From: DATCSE01 sp036568605
GTDB taxonomy: Bacteria > Pseudomonadota > Gammaproteobacteria > Burkholderiales > Burkholderiaceae_C
DNA length: 17,656 nt
Reading direction: 5' to 3'
Assembly: GCA_036568605.1 (NCBI GenBank)
Contig: DATCSE010000199.1
Span: 1 to 17,656, forward strand
The notes under the pieces are model-generated. The model ran no database searches and had not been told where the DNA came from. It saw nothing but the letters and a program-made list of their open reading frames with translations. The first letter of the stretch is position 1; each line of letters begins with the position of its first letter. The position numbers were made by a program, and so were the translations under genes. Shown one piece after another: positions 6,372 to 13,722 of the stretch.

Positions 6372-8564
6372 CTAGGCGCGCTTCAGCAGCTCCGGATCGA
6401 CCGGCAGCTTGCGTATGCGCCGCCCCGTAGCCGCGAAGATCGCGTTCGTCACCGCGGGGAACACGGCAGCCGTTGCGGCCTCGCCGATGCCGCCCGGCGG
6501 CTCCAGGCTCTTCACGATGTGCGTCTCGATCGCAGGCGCTTCGTCGATGCGCAGCACGCGCGCATCGTGGAAGTTCGATTGCTCGATGCGCCCGTTCTTC
6601 AGCGTCGCCTGGCCGTGCAGGGCGGCGGAGATGCCGAAGATCGCGGCGCTCTGCATCTGTGCCTCGAGGGTGTCGGGGTTCACGACCACGCCCGTGTCCA
6701 CTGCGCAGACGACCCGCTTCACGCTCACCGTGCCATCCTTGGCGACATCCACTTCCGCCGCCAGCGCCGTGTAGCTGCCGAAGGCAAACTGCAGCGAGAT
6801 GCCGCGGCCGCGGCCTGGCGGCAGCGTCGACGATTCCCATCCGATCTTCTGCGCTGCGAGTTGCAGCACGGCGTTCGCGCGCGGGTTCGACCCGAGCAGC
6901 GCGGCCCGGTACGCCACCGGGTCCTGCTGGGCGGCCGCGGCCATCTCGTCGATGAAGCTCTCGACCACGAAGACGTTGTGCGTCGGCCCGACGCCGCGCC
7001 AGAACGCGGTCGGCACGAAGGGCTCGTGGTTGACGTATTCGATCAGGATGTTCGGCAACGCGTACGGCGGGTGCACGGCGCCGTCGACGGTCTCGGGATC
7101 GAGGCCGTCCTTGTAGAGCGGCGGAGCCCAGCGCTTGAGGATGGACGAGCCCGTGATGCGATGGCGCCATGCCACCGGGCGACCCTGCGCGTCCAGGCCC
7201 GCGGAGACGCGGTCGTAGAAGTACGGCCGGTACATGTCGTGCTGGATGTCCTCCTCGCGCGTCCACACGACCTTCACCGGTCCGTCGACCTGCCTGGCGA
7301 TCTGCACCGCGCGCGTGACGCCGTCGGCTTCCAGGCGCCGGCCGAATCCGCCGCCGAGCAGATGGTTGTGCACCGTCACCTTCTCGACCGGCAGGCCCGT
7401 GACCGCGGCGGCGGCCGCCTGCGCCCGCGTCGGCACCTGGGTGCCGACCCAGACTTCGCAGCTGTCCGGCCGCACGTGCACCGTGCAGTTCATCGGCTCC
7501 ATCGCCTGGTGAATCAGGAAGGGCAGCTCGTAGACGGCTTCGAGGCGTGTCGCCGCAGCGCTCATCGCCTGCGCGTTGTCGCCTTCGCTGCGCGCCACCG
7601 CGGCCGGTCCGGCGGAGGCCCGCGCCATGGCCTGCACGATGTCGGCGGACGACACGTGGCCGTTCGGCCCATCGTCCCATTCGATCGCGAGCGCGGCCAG
7701 GCCCTTCTTCGCCGCACCCATGTGATCGGCCACGACGGCCACGCAGTCGTCCAGGCGCACGATCTGCCGCACGCCGCGCACGGCCAGCGCCTTGCTGTCG
7801 TCGACGCCGCGCAGGCGGCCGCCGAACACCGGCGACTGCGCCAGCGTCGCGATCTTCATGCCCGGCAGTCTCGTGTCGATGCCGTAGGTCGCCGTGCCGT
7901 TCACCTTGGACGGCGTGTCCAGCCGCTTGGCCCGCGTGCCGATCAGCTTGAAGCCGCCGGCCGCCTTGAGCGGCACCTTGTCCGGGACCGGAAGCGCCGC
8001 CGCGTCGGCGACGAGCGTGCCGTACTTCGCCCGGCGGCCGCTGCTGACGTGCACGACCTCGCCACGTTCGGCGCGGCAGGTGTCGGGCTCGACCTGCCAT
8101 CGCCTGGCCGCGGCCTGCACGAGCAGCACGCGAGCGGTCGCGCCGGCGCGCCGCAACGGCTCGAAGGCGCCGCGGATGGCGTTCGAGTTGCCCGTCGCCT
8201 GCAAGCCCAGCAGCGGATTGGCGTACAGCTTGTCGCTGGGCGGTGCGTGCTCGAGATGCACCGACGGCAGGTCCACCTCCAGCTCTTCGGCGATCAGCAT
8301 CGGGATCGACGTGTAGGTCCCTTGCCCCATCTCGATGTAGGGCATGGTCATGGTCACCTTGCCGTCCGGGTCGATGCGCACGAACGCATTCGGCGTGAAC
8401 GCGGTGCCGCCGGCCGGGGCCGCATCGGCTTTGGCCGCCGAGAGCACACCCACGCCGACCAGCAGGCCGCCGCCGGCCGCGAGCGTGGCCGAGAGAAAGG
8501 TCCGGCGCGTCAGGCCGGTGCCGCCGGATTCGGACGCGTGGTCCTGAAGGCGATCGATCAGCAT
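6372..8564 (-). CDS. Molybdopterin-binding subunit of a xanthine-oxidase-family dehydrogenase (IorB/aldehyde oxidase type), Tat-exported
   Basis: The 730-aa product is the large catalytic subunit of a two-subunit molybdenum hydroxylase, resembling isoquinoline 1-oxidoreductase beta and periplasmic aldehyde dehydrogenases. It would hydroxylate aldehydes or N-heterocycles with water and pass electrons to the [2Fe-2S] subunit. A twin-arginine signal is visible (LTRRTFLSA, Arg20-Arg21, then a hydrophobic run to ADA near 48). Cofactor landmarks include GLLGLQATGNSNAIRG-like text near 130 (LLGLQATGNSNAIRG), GGGFGRRLEADGVTRA and FWRGVGPTHN. The expected catalytic Glu is Glu695 in PPGGIGEAA. The start at 8564 has GGGAGGG 7 bases upstream and lies 2 bp after the small-subunit stop; the frame stays open further upstream, but only as overlap with that gene. 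The substrate is unknown. Confidence 0.93.
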   Translation of the reverse strand: MLIDRLQDHASESGGTGLTRRTFLSATLAAGGGLLVGVGVLSAAKADAAPAGGTAFTPNAFVRIDPDGKVTMTMPYIEMGQGTYTSIPMLIAEELEVDLPSVHLEHAPPSDKLYANPLLGLQATGNSNAIRGAFEPLRRAGATARVLLVQAAARRWQVEPDTCRAERGEVVHVSSGRRAKYGTLVADAAALPVPDKVPLKAAGGFKLIGTRAKRLDTPSKVNGTATYGIDTRLPGMKIATLAQSPVFGGRLRGVDDSKALAVRGVRQIVRLDDCVAVVADHMGAAKKGLAALAIEWDDGPNGHVSSADIVQAMARASAGPAAVARSEGDNAQAMSAAATRLEAVYELPFLIHQAMEPMNCTVHVRPDSCEVWVGTQVPTRAQAAAAAVTGLPVEKVTVHNHLLGGGFGRRLEADGVTRAVQIARQVDGPVKVVWTREEDIQHDMYRPYFYDRVSAGLDAQGRPVAWRHRITGSSILKRWAPPLYKDGLDPETVDGAVHPPYALPNILIEYVNHEPFVPTAFWRGVGPTHNVFVVESFIDEMAAAAQQDPVAYRAALLGSNPRANAVLQLAAQKIGWESSTLPPGRGRGISLQFAFGSYTALAAEVDVAKDGTVSVKRVVCAVDTGVVVNPDTLEAQMQSAAIFGISAALHGQATLKNGRIEQSNFHDARVLRIDEAPAIETHIVKSLEPPGGIGEAATAAVFPAVTNAIFAATGRRIRKLPVDPELLKRA

Positions 8565-8566
8565 GG

Positions 8567-9049
8567 CTAGGCCCTCCCGGCACTGGTGGTGGCCAACGCG
8601 CGCGCTGCCGTCTTGATGCCCTCGCGGATCCGGACATAGGTGCCGCATCGGCAGACGTTGCCGGCCATCGCCTCGTCGATGTCGCGGTCGGTGGGGGTGG
8701 CGTTGCGGGCCAGCAGGCCGGCTGCCGACATGAGCTGGCCGGACTGGCAGTAGCCGCACTGCGGAACGTCGAGATCGACCCACGCCTTCTGCAGCGCGCG
8801 GCCGATGCGCGAGTCCGCAAGATGCTCGATCGTTCCGATGTTCGCGTCAGCTATCGATTCGACCGTGGTGATGCAGGAGCGTGTCGCGACGCCGTCGACG
8901 TGCACCGTGCATGCGCCGCACAGGCCGAGCCCGCAGCCGAACTTCGTGCCGGTCATCCCGAGAACGTCACGCAACACCCACAGGACCGGCGTGTCGCCGT
9001 CGACGTCCACCGCGCGTCTTGCGCCGTTGATCTTGATCTGCTGCGACAT
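8567..9049 (-). CDS. [2Fe-2S] subunit of the molybdenum hydroxylase (IorA/CoxS-like)
   Basis: The 160-aa product is the small electron-transfer subunit of the xanthine-oxidase family. All eight iron-sulfur ligands are present: Cys39, 44, 47 and 59 in the plant-ferredoxin-type domain (FGCGLGLCGACTVHVDG) and Cys98, 101, 133 and 135 in the helical domain (QCGYCQSGQ and CRCGTY). Its length matches the family. It has no signal of its own, so it should travel out with the Tat-bearing partner, as known for related enzymes. I chose ATG 9049, where the canonical MSQQIKINGARR start follows AGGAG; the frame stays open far upstream, but that part is antisense to nothing meaningful and overlaps the next gene. 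It is tightly coupled to the large subunit. Confidence 0.95.
   Translation of the reverse strand: MSQQIKINGARRAVDVDGDTPVLWVLRDVLGMTGTKFGCGLGLCGACTVHVDGVATRSCITTVESIADANIGTIEHLADSRIGRALQKAWVDLDVPQCGYCQSGQLMSAAGLLARNATPTDRDIDEAMAGNVCRCGTYVRIREGIKTAARALATTSAGRA
8572..8578 (-). promoter_or_regulatory. Ribosome binding site fixing the molybdenum-subunit start
   Basis: GGGAGGG on the minus strand lies 7 bases before ATG 8564, inside the end of the [2Fe-2S] gene. It supports this start over upstream codons in the same open frame. Confidence 0.7.
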
Positions 9050-9056
9050 GTCGTCT

Positions 9057-9061
9057 CTCCT
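9057..9061 (-). promoter_or_regulatory. Ribosome binding site fixing the [2Fe-2S] subunit start
   Basis: AGGAG on the minus strand lies 7 bases before ATG 9049. The 152-bp gap behind it (9050-9201) shows no clear sigma-70 promoter or terminator, so it is open whether the molybdenum genes share the upstream transcript. Confidence 0.7.
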
Positions 9062-9201
9062 CGCGTGGCCGGCCGGCTCCAGGGTGGCGGCCGATCGGCG
9101 GCAGTGTGCGCTGCACGGCCGCTCGGAGTAAGGCCGCCGCGGCCAATGCACCTTTGATGTCGATGGAACAATCGCGAGCGCCAAGACCACGGCGCCCGCG
9201 C

Positions 9202-9987
9202 TCAGCTGCCGCCGGCGTCCACCGCGGCCGCAGCGGCGATGGCGTCGGCCACCTGCGCCGGACGCGACAGCTGCGGCACATGCGAGGCCGGCACGCTGAC
9301 GATGTGCGCGCCGATCTTCTCCGCCATGGCCTGCTGCAGGCCCGGATCGATCATGTGGTCCTGCCGCGTGAGCACGAACCACGACGGCTTGGTCTTCCAC
9401 GCCGCGACCGTCGCTTTCGCTTCGAAGCTCTTGGCGCTGATCGGGCCCTGCGACACGGCCAGCAGCGCGGTCTTGGCCGCCGGCAGATCCTGTGCGAAGT
9501 GCCGGGCCACCCCCTCGGGGCGCAGCGACAGGAAGCCGTCCTGGTCCTGCACCAGGAACGCCGAGCCGGGCGGCGTCGGATAGCCCTGGCCCAGGTCCGC
9601 CACCGACTGGCCTTCCGACGGCGCGAACGCCGCCACGTACACGAGCGACTTCACGCGCTCGTGCAGGCCCGCCTCGGTGATGACGACGCCGCCCCACGAG
9701 TGGCCGACCAGGACCACCGGACCGGTCTGCGCATCGAGGGCGCGGCGCGTCGCGGCGACATCGTCGGCCAGCGAGGTCAACGGGATCTGCACCGAGACCA
9801 CCTTGAGCCCTCGGGCCTGCAGCAGCGGCACGACCGGATCCCACGATGAGCCGTCGGCGAAGGCGCCGTGAACGAGGACGGCCGTCGCCTTGGGCGCAGC
9901 GCCGCGCGCCGCCTGGGCCACGAACCCGCCGAGCGCGGCGACGAATGCGGCTGCGAGCAGCAGCGCGCGAGTGATCCGGAATTTCAT
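9202..9987 (-). CDS. Secreted alpha/beta hydrolase (esterase-like)
   Basis: The 261-aa product is an alpha/beta-fold hydrolase of the small esterase/HNL-like group. Residues 1-30 look like a Sec signal peptide (basic MKFRITR, then LLLAAAFVAALGGFVAQAARG), so the enzyme should act in the periplasm. The oxyanion motif is HGAFADGSSW (40-49), the nucleophile Ser97 in GHSWGG (95-100), the acid probably Asp210 in TRQDHMIDP, and the base His236 in PASHVPQLSRP. AAGGAG lies 7 bases before the ATG. It begins 21 bp after the Ohr gene, clearly co-transcribed with it. It probably hydrolyses an ester, amide or lactone; the substrate is not evident. Confidence 0.92.
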   Translation of the reverse strand: MKFRITRALLLAAAFVAALGGFVAQAARGAAPKATAVLVHGAFADGSSWDPVVPLLQARGLKVVSVQIPLTSLADDVAATRRALDAQTGPVVLVGHSWGGVVITEAGLHERVKSLVYVAAFAPSEGQSVADLGQGYPTPPGSAFLVQDQDGFLSLRPEGVARHFAQDLPAAKTALLAVSQGPISAKSFEAKATVAAWKTKPSWFVLTRQDHMIDPGLQQAMAEKIGAHIVSVPASHVPQLSRPAQVADAIAAAAAVDAGGS

Positions 9988-10008
9988 GGCAGCACTCCTT
10001 GCTGGGCG

Positions 10009-10428
10009 TCAGACCAGTTCGATGGTCACGTCGATGTTCCCGCGCGTGGCCTTCGAGTACGGGCAGGTCTCGTGGGCTTCATGCACCAGCGCGCTCGCGA
10101 CTTCGCGCTCGATGCCGGGCAGATGCACGTTCAGGCGCGCCCGCAGCTGGTAGCCGCCGTCGTTCTGCCCCAGGTCGACCTCGGCATCGATCGCCGCGCC
10201 GGCGGGCAGCGGCTGCTTGCGCTTGGCGGCTGCCAGGCGCATCGCACCCATGAAGCACGCCGACCAGCCCACGGCGAAAAGTTGCTCCGGGTTCGTTCCC
10301 GGCTTCGCGCTGCCGGGGCTGCTGAGCTTGACATCGAGCGCGCCGTCGTCGGAGCGGCCGGCGCCGTCGCGGCCGCCGGTGATGTGCGCCTTGGCGGTGT
10401 AGAGGACTTGATCGAGATGGGTGTTCAT
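10009..10428 (-). CDS. Organic hydroperoxide resistance protein (Ohr subfamily of OsmC)
   Basis: The 139-aa product is a thiol peroxidase that reduces organic hydroperoxides, usually with lipoylated proteins as electron donors, in the cytoplasm. Ohr-type signs are the short length, TGGRDG near the N-terminus with Arg20, Glu49 in NPEQLFAVGWSACF, the peroxidatic Cys58, and the resolving Cys122 in TCPYSKATRGNIDV near the C-terminus. GAAAGGAA precedes the ATG. It lies 54 bp after the epoxide hydrolase stop and 21 bp before the secreted hydrolase, in one likely operon. No MarR-type OhrR regulator is next to it, which is the usual partner; the LysR gene at 12062 may serve instead (inference). Confidence 0.92.
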   Translation of the reverse strand: MNTHLDQVLYTAKAHITGGRDGAGRSDDGALDVKLSSPGSAKPGTNPEQLFAVGWSACFMGAMRLAAAKRKQPLPAGAAIDAEVDLGQNDGGYQLRARLNVHLPGIEREVASALVHEAHETCPYSKATRGNIDVTIELV

Positions 10429-10482
10429 GGCGAGGTTCCTTTCAGTGGGTGGTGGAAATCAAGATCGGATTCGAGGCGATCG

Positions 10483-11835
10483 TCATGTCGACACCCCGCG
10501 GCGCAGCGACCTGAAGCCCACGCGCAGCTCTTCGGTGAAGGCCTGCGGCTGTTCCCAGGCCGCGAAGTGGCCGCCCTTGGCCAGCCGGTTGTAGTGGATG
10601 AGCTTGGGATAGGCCCGCTCGGTCCAGCTGCGCGGCGCCGCGTAGATCTCGTCGGGGAACACGCTCACCGCGACCGGAATCGCGAGGTTCTTGACGTCGA
10701 AGAACGCGAGCTTGTTCTCCCAGTACAGGCGAGCCGAGGAGACGGCCGTCTTCGTCAGCCAGTACATCGTGATGTTGTCCAGCACATCGTCGCGCGTGAG
10801 GCCCTCGGCCTGCCCATCGAAGACGCGCGCGATCAGCGACTGGCTCTTCGCGTCGTGGTCCAGGATCCAGGCGGCCAGCCCGATCGGAGAGTCTTCGATC
10901 GCGTAGAGCGTCTGCGGGCGGTTCGCCATCTCGATCGCGTAGCCCAGGCCGTGCTTGAAGAAGGTGTCGAGCTGCTCGAAGGCGTGCAGCTCGTCGGCCG
11001 AAAGACCTGCCGGAGCCGGTTGGCGGAGCGAGAGCGCCCTGGACACCTCGGCCGGGACTGTCGCGGGCATGTTGACGTGAACGCCGAGCAGCTCGGGCGG
11101 CGCGATCAACGCGATCTGCTCGGTGACGGCGTCGCCCCAGTCGCCGCCCTGGGCCACGTACTGCGTGTAGCCCAGGCGCTTCATCAGCACGATCCACGCG
11201 CGGGCGATGCGCACCGGGTCCCAACCCGTCTCGGCGGGCTTTCCGGAGAAGCCGTAACCCGGGATCGACGGGATCACGACATCGAACGCGTCCTCGGCCC
11301 TGCCGCCGTGGGCCGTCGGGTCGGTGAGCGGGCCGATGACCTTCAGCTGCTCGATGATGGAGCCGGGCCATCCGTGCGTGATGACGACAGGCAGCGCGTT
11401 CGCATGCCGGGAGCGCACGTGGATGAAGTGGATGTCGACGCCGTCGATGGTCGTGATGAACTGCGGCAACGCATTGAGCTTCGCTTCGCACTTTCGCCAG
11501 TCGTAGCGTGTGCTCCAGTAGCGCGCGAGCTGCTGCATGGTCGCGAGGCGCACGCCCTGCGATTCGTCGGAGACGGTCTCGCGCGTGGGCCAGCGCGTCG
11601 CCGCAATGCGACGGCGCAGATCGGTCAGCGCCTCGTCAGGGAACGAAATGCGGAAAGGGCGCACCGCATCGGCTGCCGTGTCGCCGGCCGCCGCGGCCTG
11701 CGCAAGCCCGGGGATCGTCAGCAGGCCGAGGCCCAGTGCGCCCGCCGCTGCGGCGGACGCGCCGAGCAGGCCGCGTCGCGTGAGGTGTGCCGCTGCGGGC
11801 GCGTTGGCGCTGCCGGTCGGCTGTTCGCTGGACAT
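10483..11835 (-). CDS. Epoxide hydrolase, alpha/beta fold with EHN domain, Tat signal
   Basis: The 450-aa product opens with a twin-arginine signal (HLTRRGLLGASAAAAGALGL, Arg20-Arg21, hydrophobic run to AQA near 47). The EHN N-terminal domain follows (about 58-165, RPFRISFPDEALTDLRRRI), then the hydrolase core. Visible elements are the oxyanion motif HGWPGS (154-159), the nucleophile Asp232 in GGDWG, a lid Tyr371 in SSARLYWE that can polarise the epoxide, and His423 in KGGHFAAWEQP. These fit the attack-and-release mechanism that turns epoxides into diols. GAAAGG precedes the ATG. Export is unusual for this mostly cytoplasmic family. It is the first gene of the minus-strand operon, with a LysR gene divergent at 12062. 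Alternative: a fold relative acting on a different ester or halide, since Asp also serves dehalogenases. Confidence 0.9.
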   Translation of the reverse strand: MSSEQPTGSANAPAAAHLTRRGLLGASAAAAGALGLGLLTIPGLAQAAAAGDTAADAVRPFRISFPDEALTDLRRRIAATRWPTRETVSDESQGVRLATMQQLARYWSTRYDWRKCEAKLNALPQFITTIDGVDIHFIHVRSRHANALPVVITHGWPGSIIEQLKVIGPLTDPTAHGGRAEDAFDVVIPSIPGYGFSGKPAETGWDPVRIARAWIVLMKRLGYTQYVAQGGDWGDAVTEQIALIAPPELLGVHVNMPATVPAEVSRALSLRQPAPAGLSADELHAFEQLDTFFKHGLGYAIEMANRPQTLYAIEDSPIGLAAWILDHDAKSQSLIARVFDGQAEGLTRDDVLDNITMYWLTKTAVSSARLYWENKLAFFDVKNLAIPVAVSVFPDEIYAAPRSWTERAYPKLIHYNRLAKGGHFAAWEQPQAFTEELRVGFRSLRRGVST

Positions 11836-11873
11836 GGTGCGTACCTTTCGTGGGGAGGAGGGGACAGCGCTTG

Positions 11874-11886
11874 GACGTCGGACGTC
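11874..11886. promoter_or_regulatory. Doubled GACGTC in the epoxide hydrolase leader, possible operator
   Basis: Two copies of the palindrome GACGTC (11874-11879 and 11881-11886) are separated by one base and lie 39-51 bases upstream of the epoxide hydrolase ATG. The arrangement is nearly symmetrical and could bind a regulator. In a GC-rich genome such a motif can also arise by chance. Confidence 0.25.
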
Positions 11887-11978
11887 GATCGCCGTGGCCT
11901 ACCCAACATAGGTGCGGGGGCCTGGACCCGAATGACAAACTTCCCTCGTTTCTGGACAAGCACGCTGACGGCGAAGCC

Positions 11979-11997
11979 GATGCGCGTGCGCCGCATC
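11979..11997. promoter_or_regulatory. Dyad GATGCG-N7-CGCATC in the LysR/epoxide hydrolase divergent region
   Basis: The perfect 6-bp inverted repeat GATGCG and CGCATC with a 7-base centre lies 65-83 bases upstream of the LysR gene, within the 226-bp divergent region (11836-12061). Size and place suit a LysR-type operator, which usually overlaps the regulator's own promoter. It is not a strict T-N11-A box: the symmetrical T and A are 13 bases apart. A smaller dyad AAAC-N7-GTTT lies at 11937-11951. Confidence 0.35.
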
Positions 11998-12029
11998 ACT
12001 CAGGCGCCCGACGCAGCCGTCGTTTCCGG

Positions 12030-12035
12030 TCTAAT
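12030..12035 (+). promoter_or_regulatory. Possible -10 box of the LysR gene
   Basis: TCTAAT resembles the sigma-70 -10 consensus and lies 26 bases before the ATG at 12062. No convincing -35 hexamer is at the right distance, which would fit a regulated promoter but also leaves the call weak. Confidence 0.25.
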
Positions 12036-12061
12036 CGGGTGTTCTCATTCGGGAGCACCCC

Positions 12062-12973
12062 ATGGACCGTATCGCAGCGATGAATGCCTTCGTGCGGGTG
12101 GTCGAGGCCGGCACGTTCACGAGGGCGGCCGAAACCCTGAACCTGCCCAACGCCTCGGTGACACGGCTGATCCAGGGCCTGGAGCAGGACCTGAAGGTTC
12201 GCCTGCTGCATCGCACCACCCGCGCCGTGACCGTCACGCCCGAAGGCGCGACCTACTATGAACGCGTCGTGCGGCTGCTGGCGGAGCTGGCCGACATCGA
12301 GTCCACCGCGCAGCAATCGCTCGCGAAGCCCTCGGGCAAGGTCAGGGTCGATGCGGCGGCGGCGATCGGCACGATGATCCTGTTGCCGTCCCTGCACGAG
12401 TTCTACCGCGACTATCCGGACGTCGAGATCGAGCTCGGCGTCGGCAACCGTCGCACCGACCTCGTCGCCGAAGGCGTGGACTGCGCGATACGCGTGGGCG
12501 AGGTGAGCGAGCAAATGGTGGTCGCGCGGCGTCTCGGCCGGTACGCCTTCGTCACCTGCGCGACGCCGGCCTTCCTGAAGCAGCACGGTACGCCCGCCAC
12601 GCCGGCCGACCTTGCCAAGCTGCCGACCGTCGGATTGCTGGCGTCGCGCACGGGCCGGGCCCTGCCGTTCCGATTTGTCAGAGGCGAGACCGAGTCCGAT
12701 GTCGAGGGCAACCACCGGCTCGTCGTCAACGACACCAACTCGTACGTGACCGCGGCACTGAACGGCCTGGGCATCGTTCAGGCCCCCTCGTATGCGGTGG
12801 ACGAGGCCATCAAGGCAGGCGAGCTGGTGCCGGTGCTGGCGGGCTGGACGACGCCGGACTACCCGGTGCACGTGCTCTACGCGCCGAACCGCTATCTGAG
12901 CGCCAAGGTCCGCGTCTTCATCGACTGGACGGTGGCGCTGTTCGAGCGCAACGACTGCATGTGCCGCCACTGA
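12062..12973 (+). CDS. LysR family transcriptional regulator
   Basis: The 303-aa product has the LysR layout: N-terminal winged helix-turn-helix (residues 1-60, MNAFVRVVEAGTFTRAAETL then ASVTRLIQGLEQDLKVRLLH and the wing RTTRAVTVTPEG), a linker helix, and a periplasmic-binding-like effector domain from about residue 90 (GKVRVDAAAAIGTMILLPSL). The IELGVGNRRTDLVAEGVDCAIRVGEV segment (about 122-147) is typical of the CrgA/DmlR-like group. GGGAG at 12051-12055 precedes the ATG. It is divergent from the epoxide hydrolase operon across 226 bp, the standard position for a LysR protein controlling the neighbouring operon. Effector and sign of control are unknown. Confidence 0.93.
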   Translation: MDRIAAMNAFVRVVEAGTFTRAAETLNLPNASVTRLIQGLEQDLKVRLLHRTTRAVTVTPEGATYYERVVRLLAELADIESTAQQSLAKPSGKVRVDAAAAIGTMILLPSLHEFYRDYPDVEIELGVGNRRTDLVAEGVDCAIRVGEVSEQMVVARRLGRYAFVTCATPAFLKQHGTPATPADLAKLPTVGLLASRTGRALPFRFVRGETESDVEGNHRLVVNDTNSYVTAALNGLGIVQAPSYAVDEAIKAGELVPVLAGWTTPDYPVHVLYAPNRYLSAKVRVFIDWTVALFERNDCMCRH

Positions 12974-13020
12974 GAAGGTGTGCCTTCCGAGCCGGCCCTT
13001 CGGCCCGCGAGGCCGCGGGC
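12974..13020. terminator. Stem-loops between convergent genes, candidate bidirectional terminator
   Basis: The 49-bp gap between the convergent LysR and ChaC stops holds two simple hairpins: GAAGG-TGTG-CCTTC (12974-12987) and the stronger 7-bp stem GCCCGCG-AGGC-CGCGGGC (13003-13020). The second ends just before the ChaC stop. No long T-run follows on either strand, so termination efficiency is uncertain. Confidence 0.45.
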
Positions 13021-13022
13021 GG

Positions 13023-13715
13023 TCAGACGACCGGGGGCTGCGCGTCCTGACGAAGGATCGCCCGTCGCAGCCGCTCGATGCCGCGGTCGCGTATGCCGAG
13101 CTGCTCCAAGGTCTGCACGGTAGCGTCGAAGTAGGCCCTCGAAGTCCCCAGCGGCCCGCGGCCCGTGCGTATCAGGCGGGCGACGGTGTCGACGGGATGG
13201 TCGCCGATGTAGCGGTCGTGGCGTCTGTGGGTCACGAACGTCAGCGCCGTGACCGCCTCCAAGCCCGCATGGGCCCGCACCCATTGCGCCCTGTACGACC
13301 CGGCCAGCATCTCGCGCCTCCAGAGCAGCCGCGTCTCCGCTTCGACCTTCGCGGCGTCGATGCGATAGAGCATGCCGCGGCAGACCCCGCCCCGGTCGAG
13401 CGCGAGCATGGCACCCGGCTCCTGGAGCGTGCCGCGCCCGATCAGCAGGCGCAGGCAGAACCGCCGATGCCAACCGTGCACACGCGCCGGCCGCGCGTCC
13501 GCCACGTCCAGCGCGGGGTTCCACATCAGCGAGCCGTAGCCGAAGACGTGCAGATCCGCGCCGGGCGGCAGATCGCTCAGCGCGGCGGCGCGCGACGCCT
13601 CGAGCTCCGCGTCACTGCGCAGCCGGACGCCGGCGGGCGAGCCGGCACGCAGCGCCGCGACGAACGTTCCTTCGGCAAGGCGCCTGCGCGTCTGCTCGTG
13701 TTCGCTGGGGTCCAT
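13023..13715 (-). CDS. Gamma-glutamylcyclotransferase, ChaC-like
   Basis: The 230-aa product belongs to the ChaC family, which cleaves glutathione to 5-oxoproline and Cys-Gly in the cytoplasm. The substrate-binding motif FGYGSLMWNP lies at 58-67 and the catalytic Glu is Glu135 in RREMLAGSY. Other family text includes RVHGWHRRFCL and the RGMLYRID strand. About 50 residues precede the fold, with no signal peptide. I chose ATG 13715 (7 bp after the EmrB stop); an ATG at 13742 would add 9 residues and overlap EmrB by 20 bp. The ribosome site is weak in both cases, suggesting coupling. It is the last gene of the efflux operon, an unusual partner; it may be a stress companion or simply read through. 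Confidence 0.9.
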   Translation of the reverse strand: MDPSEHEQTRRRLAEGTFVAALRAGSPAGVRLRSDAELEASRAAALSDLPPGADLHVFGYGSLMWNPALDVADARPARVHGWHRRFCLRLLIGRGTLQEPGAMLALDRGGVCRGMLYRIDAAKVEAETRLLWRREMLAGSYRAQWVRAHAGLEAVTALTFVTHRRHDRYIGDHPVDTVARLIRTGRGPLGTSRAYFDATVQTLEQLGIRDRGIERLRRAILRQDAQPPVV

Positions 13716-13722
13716 ACGTTCT

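Noticed and set aside
9050..9844. Upstream extension of the [2Fe-2S] subunit into the alpha/beta hydrolase region
   Set aside because: The canonical family start and AGGAG site are at 9049; the extension has no ferredoxin-like sequence and overlaps a clear gene in another frame.
10442..10486. A 14-codon frame whose ATG overlaps the epoxide hydrolase stop (ATGA)
   Set aside because: Too short to support, no recognisable peptide motif, and the following Ohr gene has its own ribosome site. The overlap is probably chance.
11937..11951. AAAC-N7-GTTT as a classical T-N11-A LysR box
   Set aside because: The spacing and the order of A and T do not fit the T-N11-A rule; kept only as a minor dyad.
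6519..12261. Very long plus-strand open frames antisense to the molybdenum subunit, alpha/beta hydrolase, Ohr and epoxide hydrolase genes
   Set aside because: Their translations are rich in Arg, Ala, Gly and His with no domain, and lie opposite genes with clear motifs. This is the usual antisense openness of high-GC DNA.
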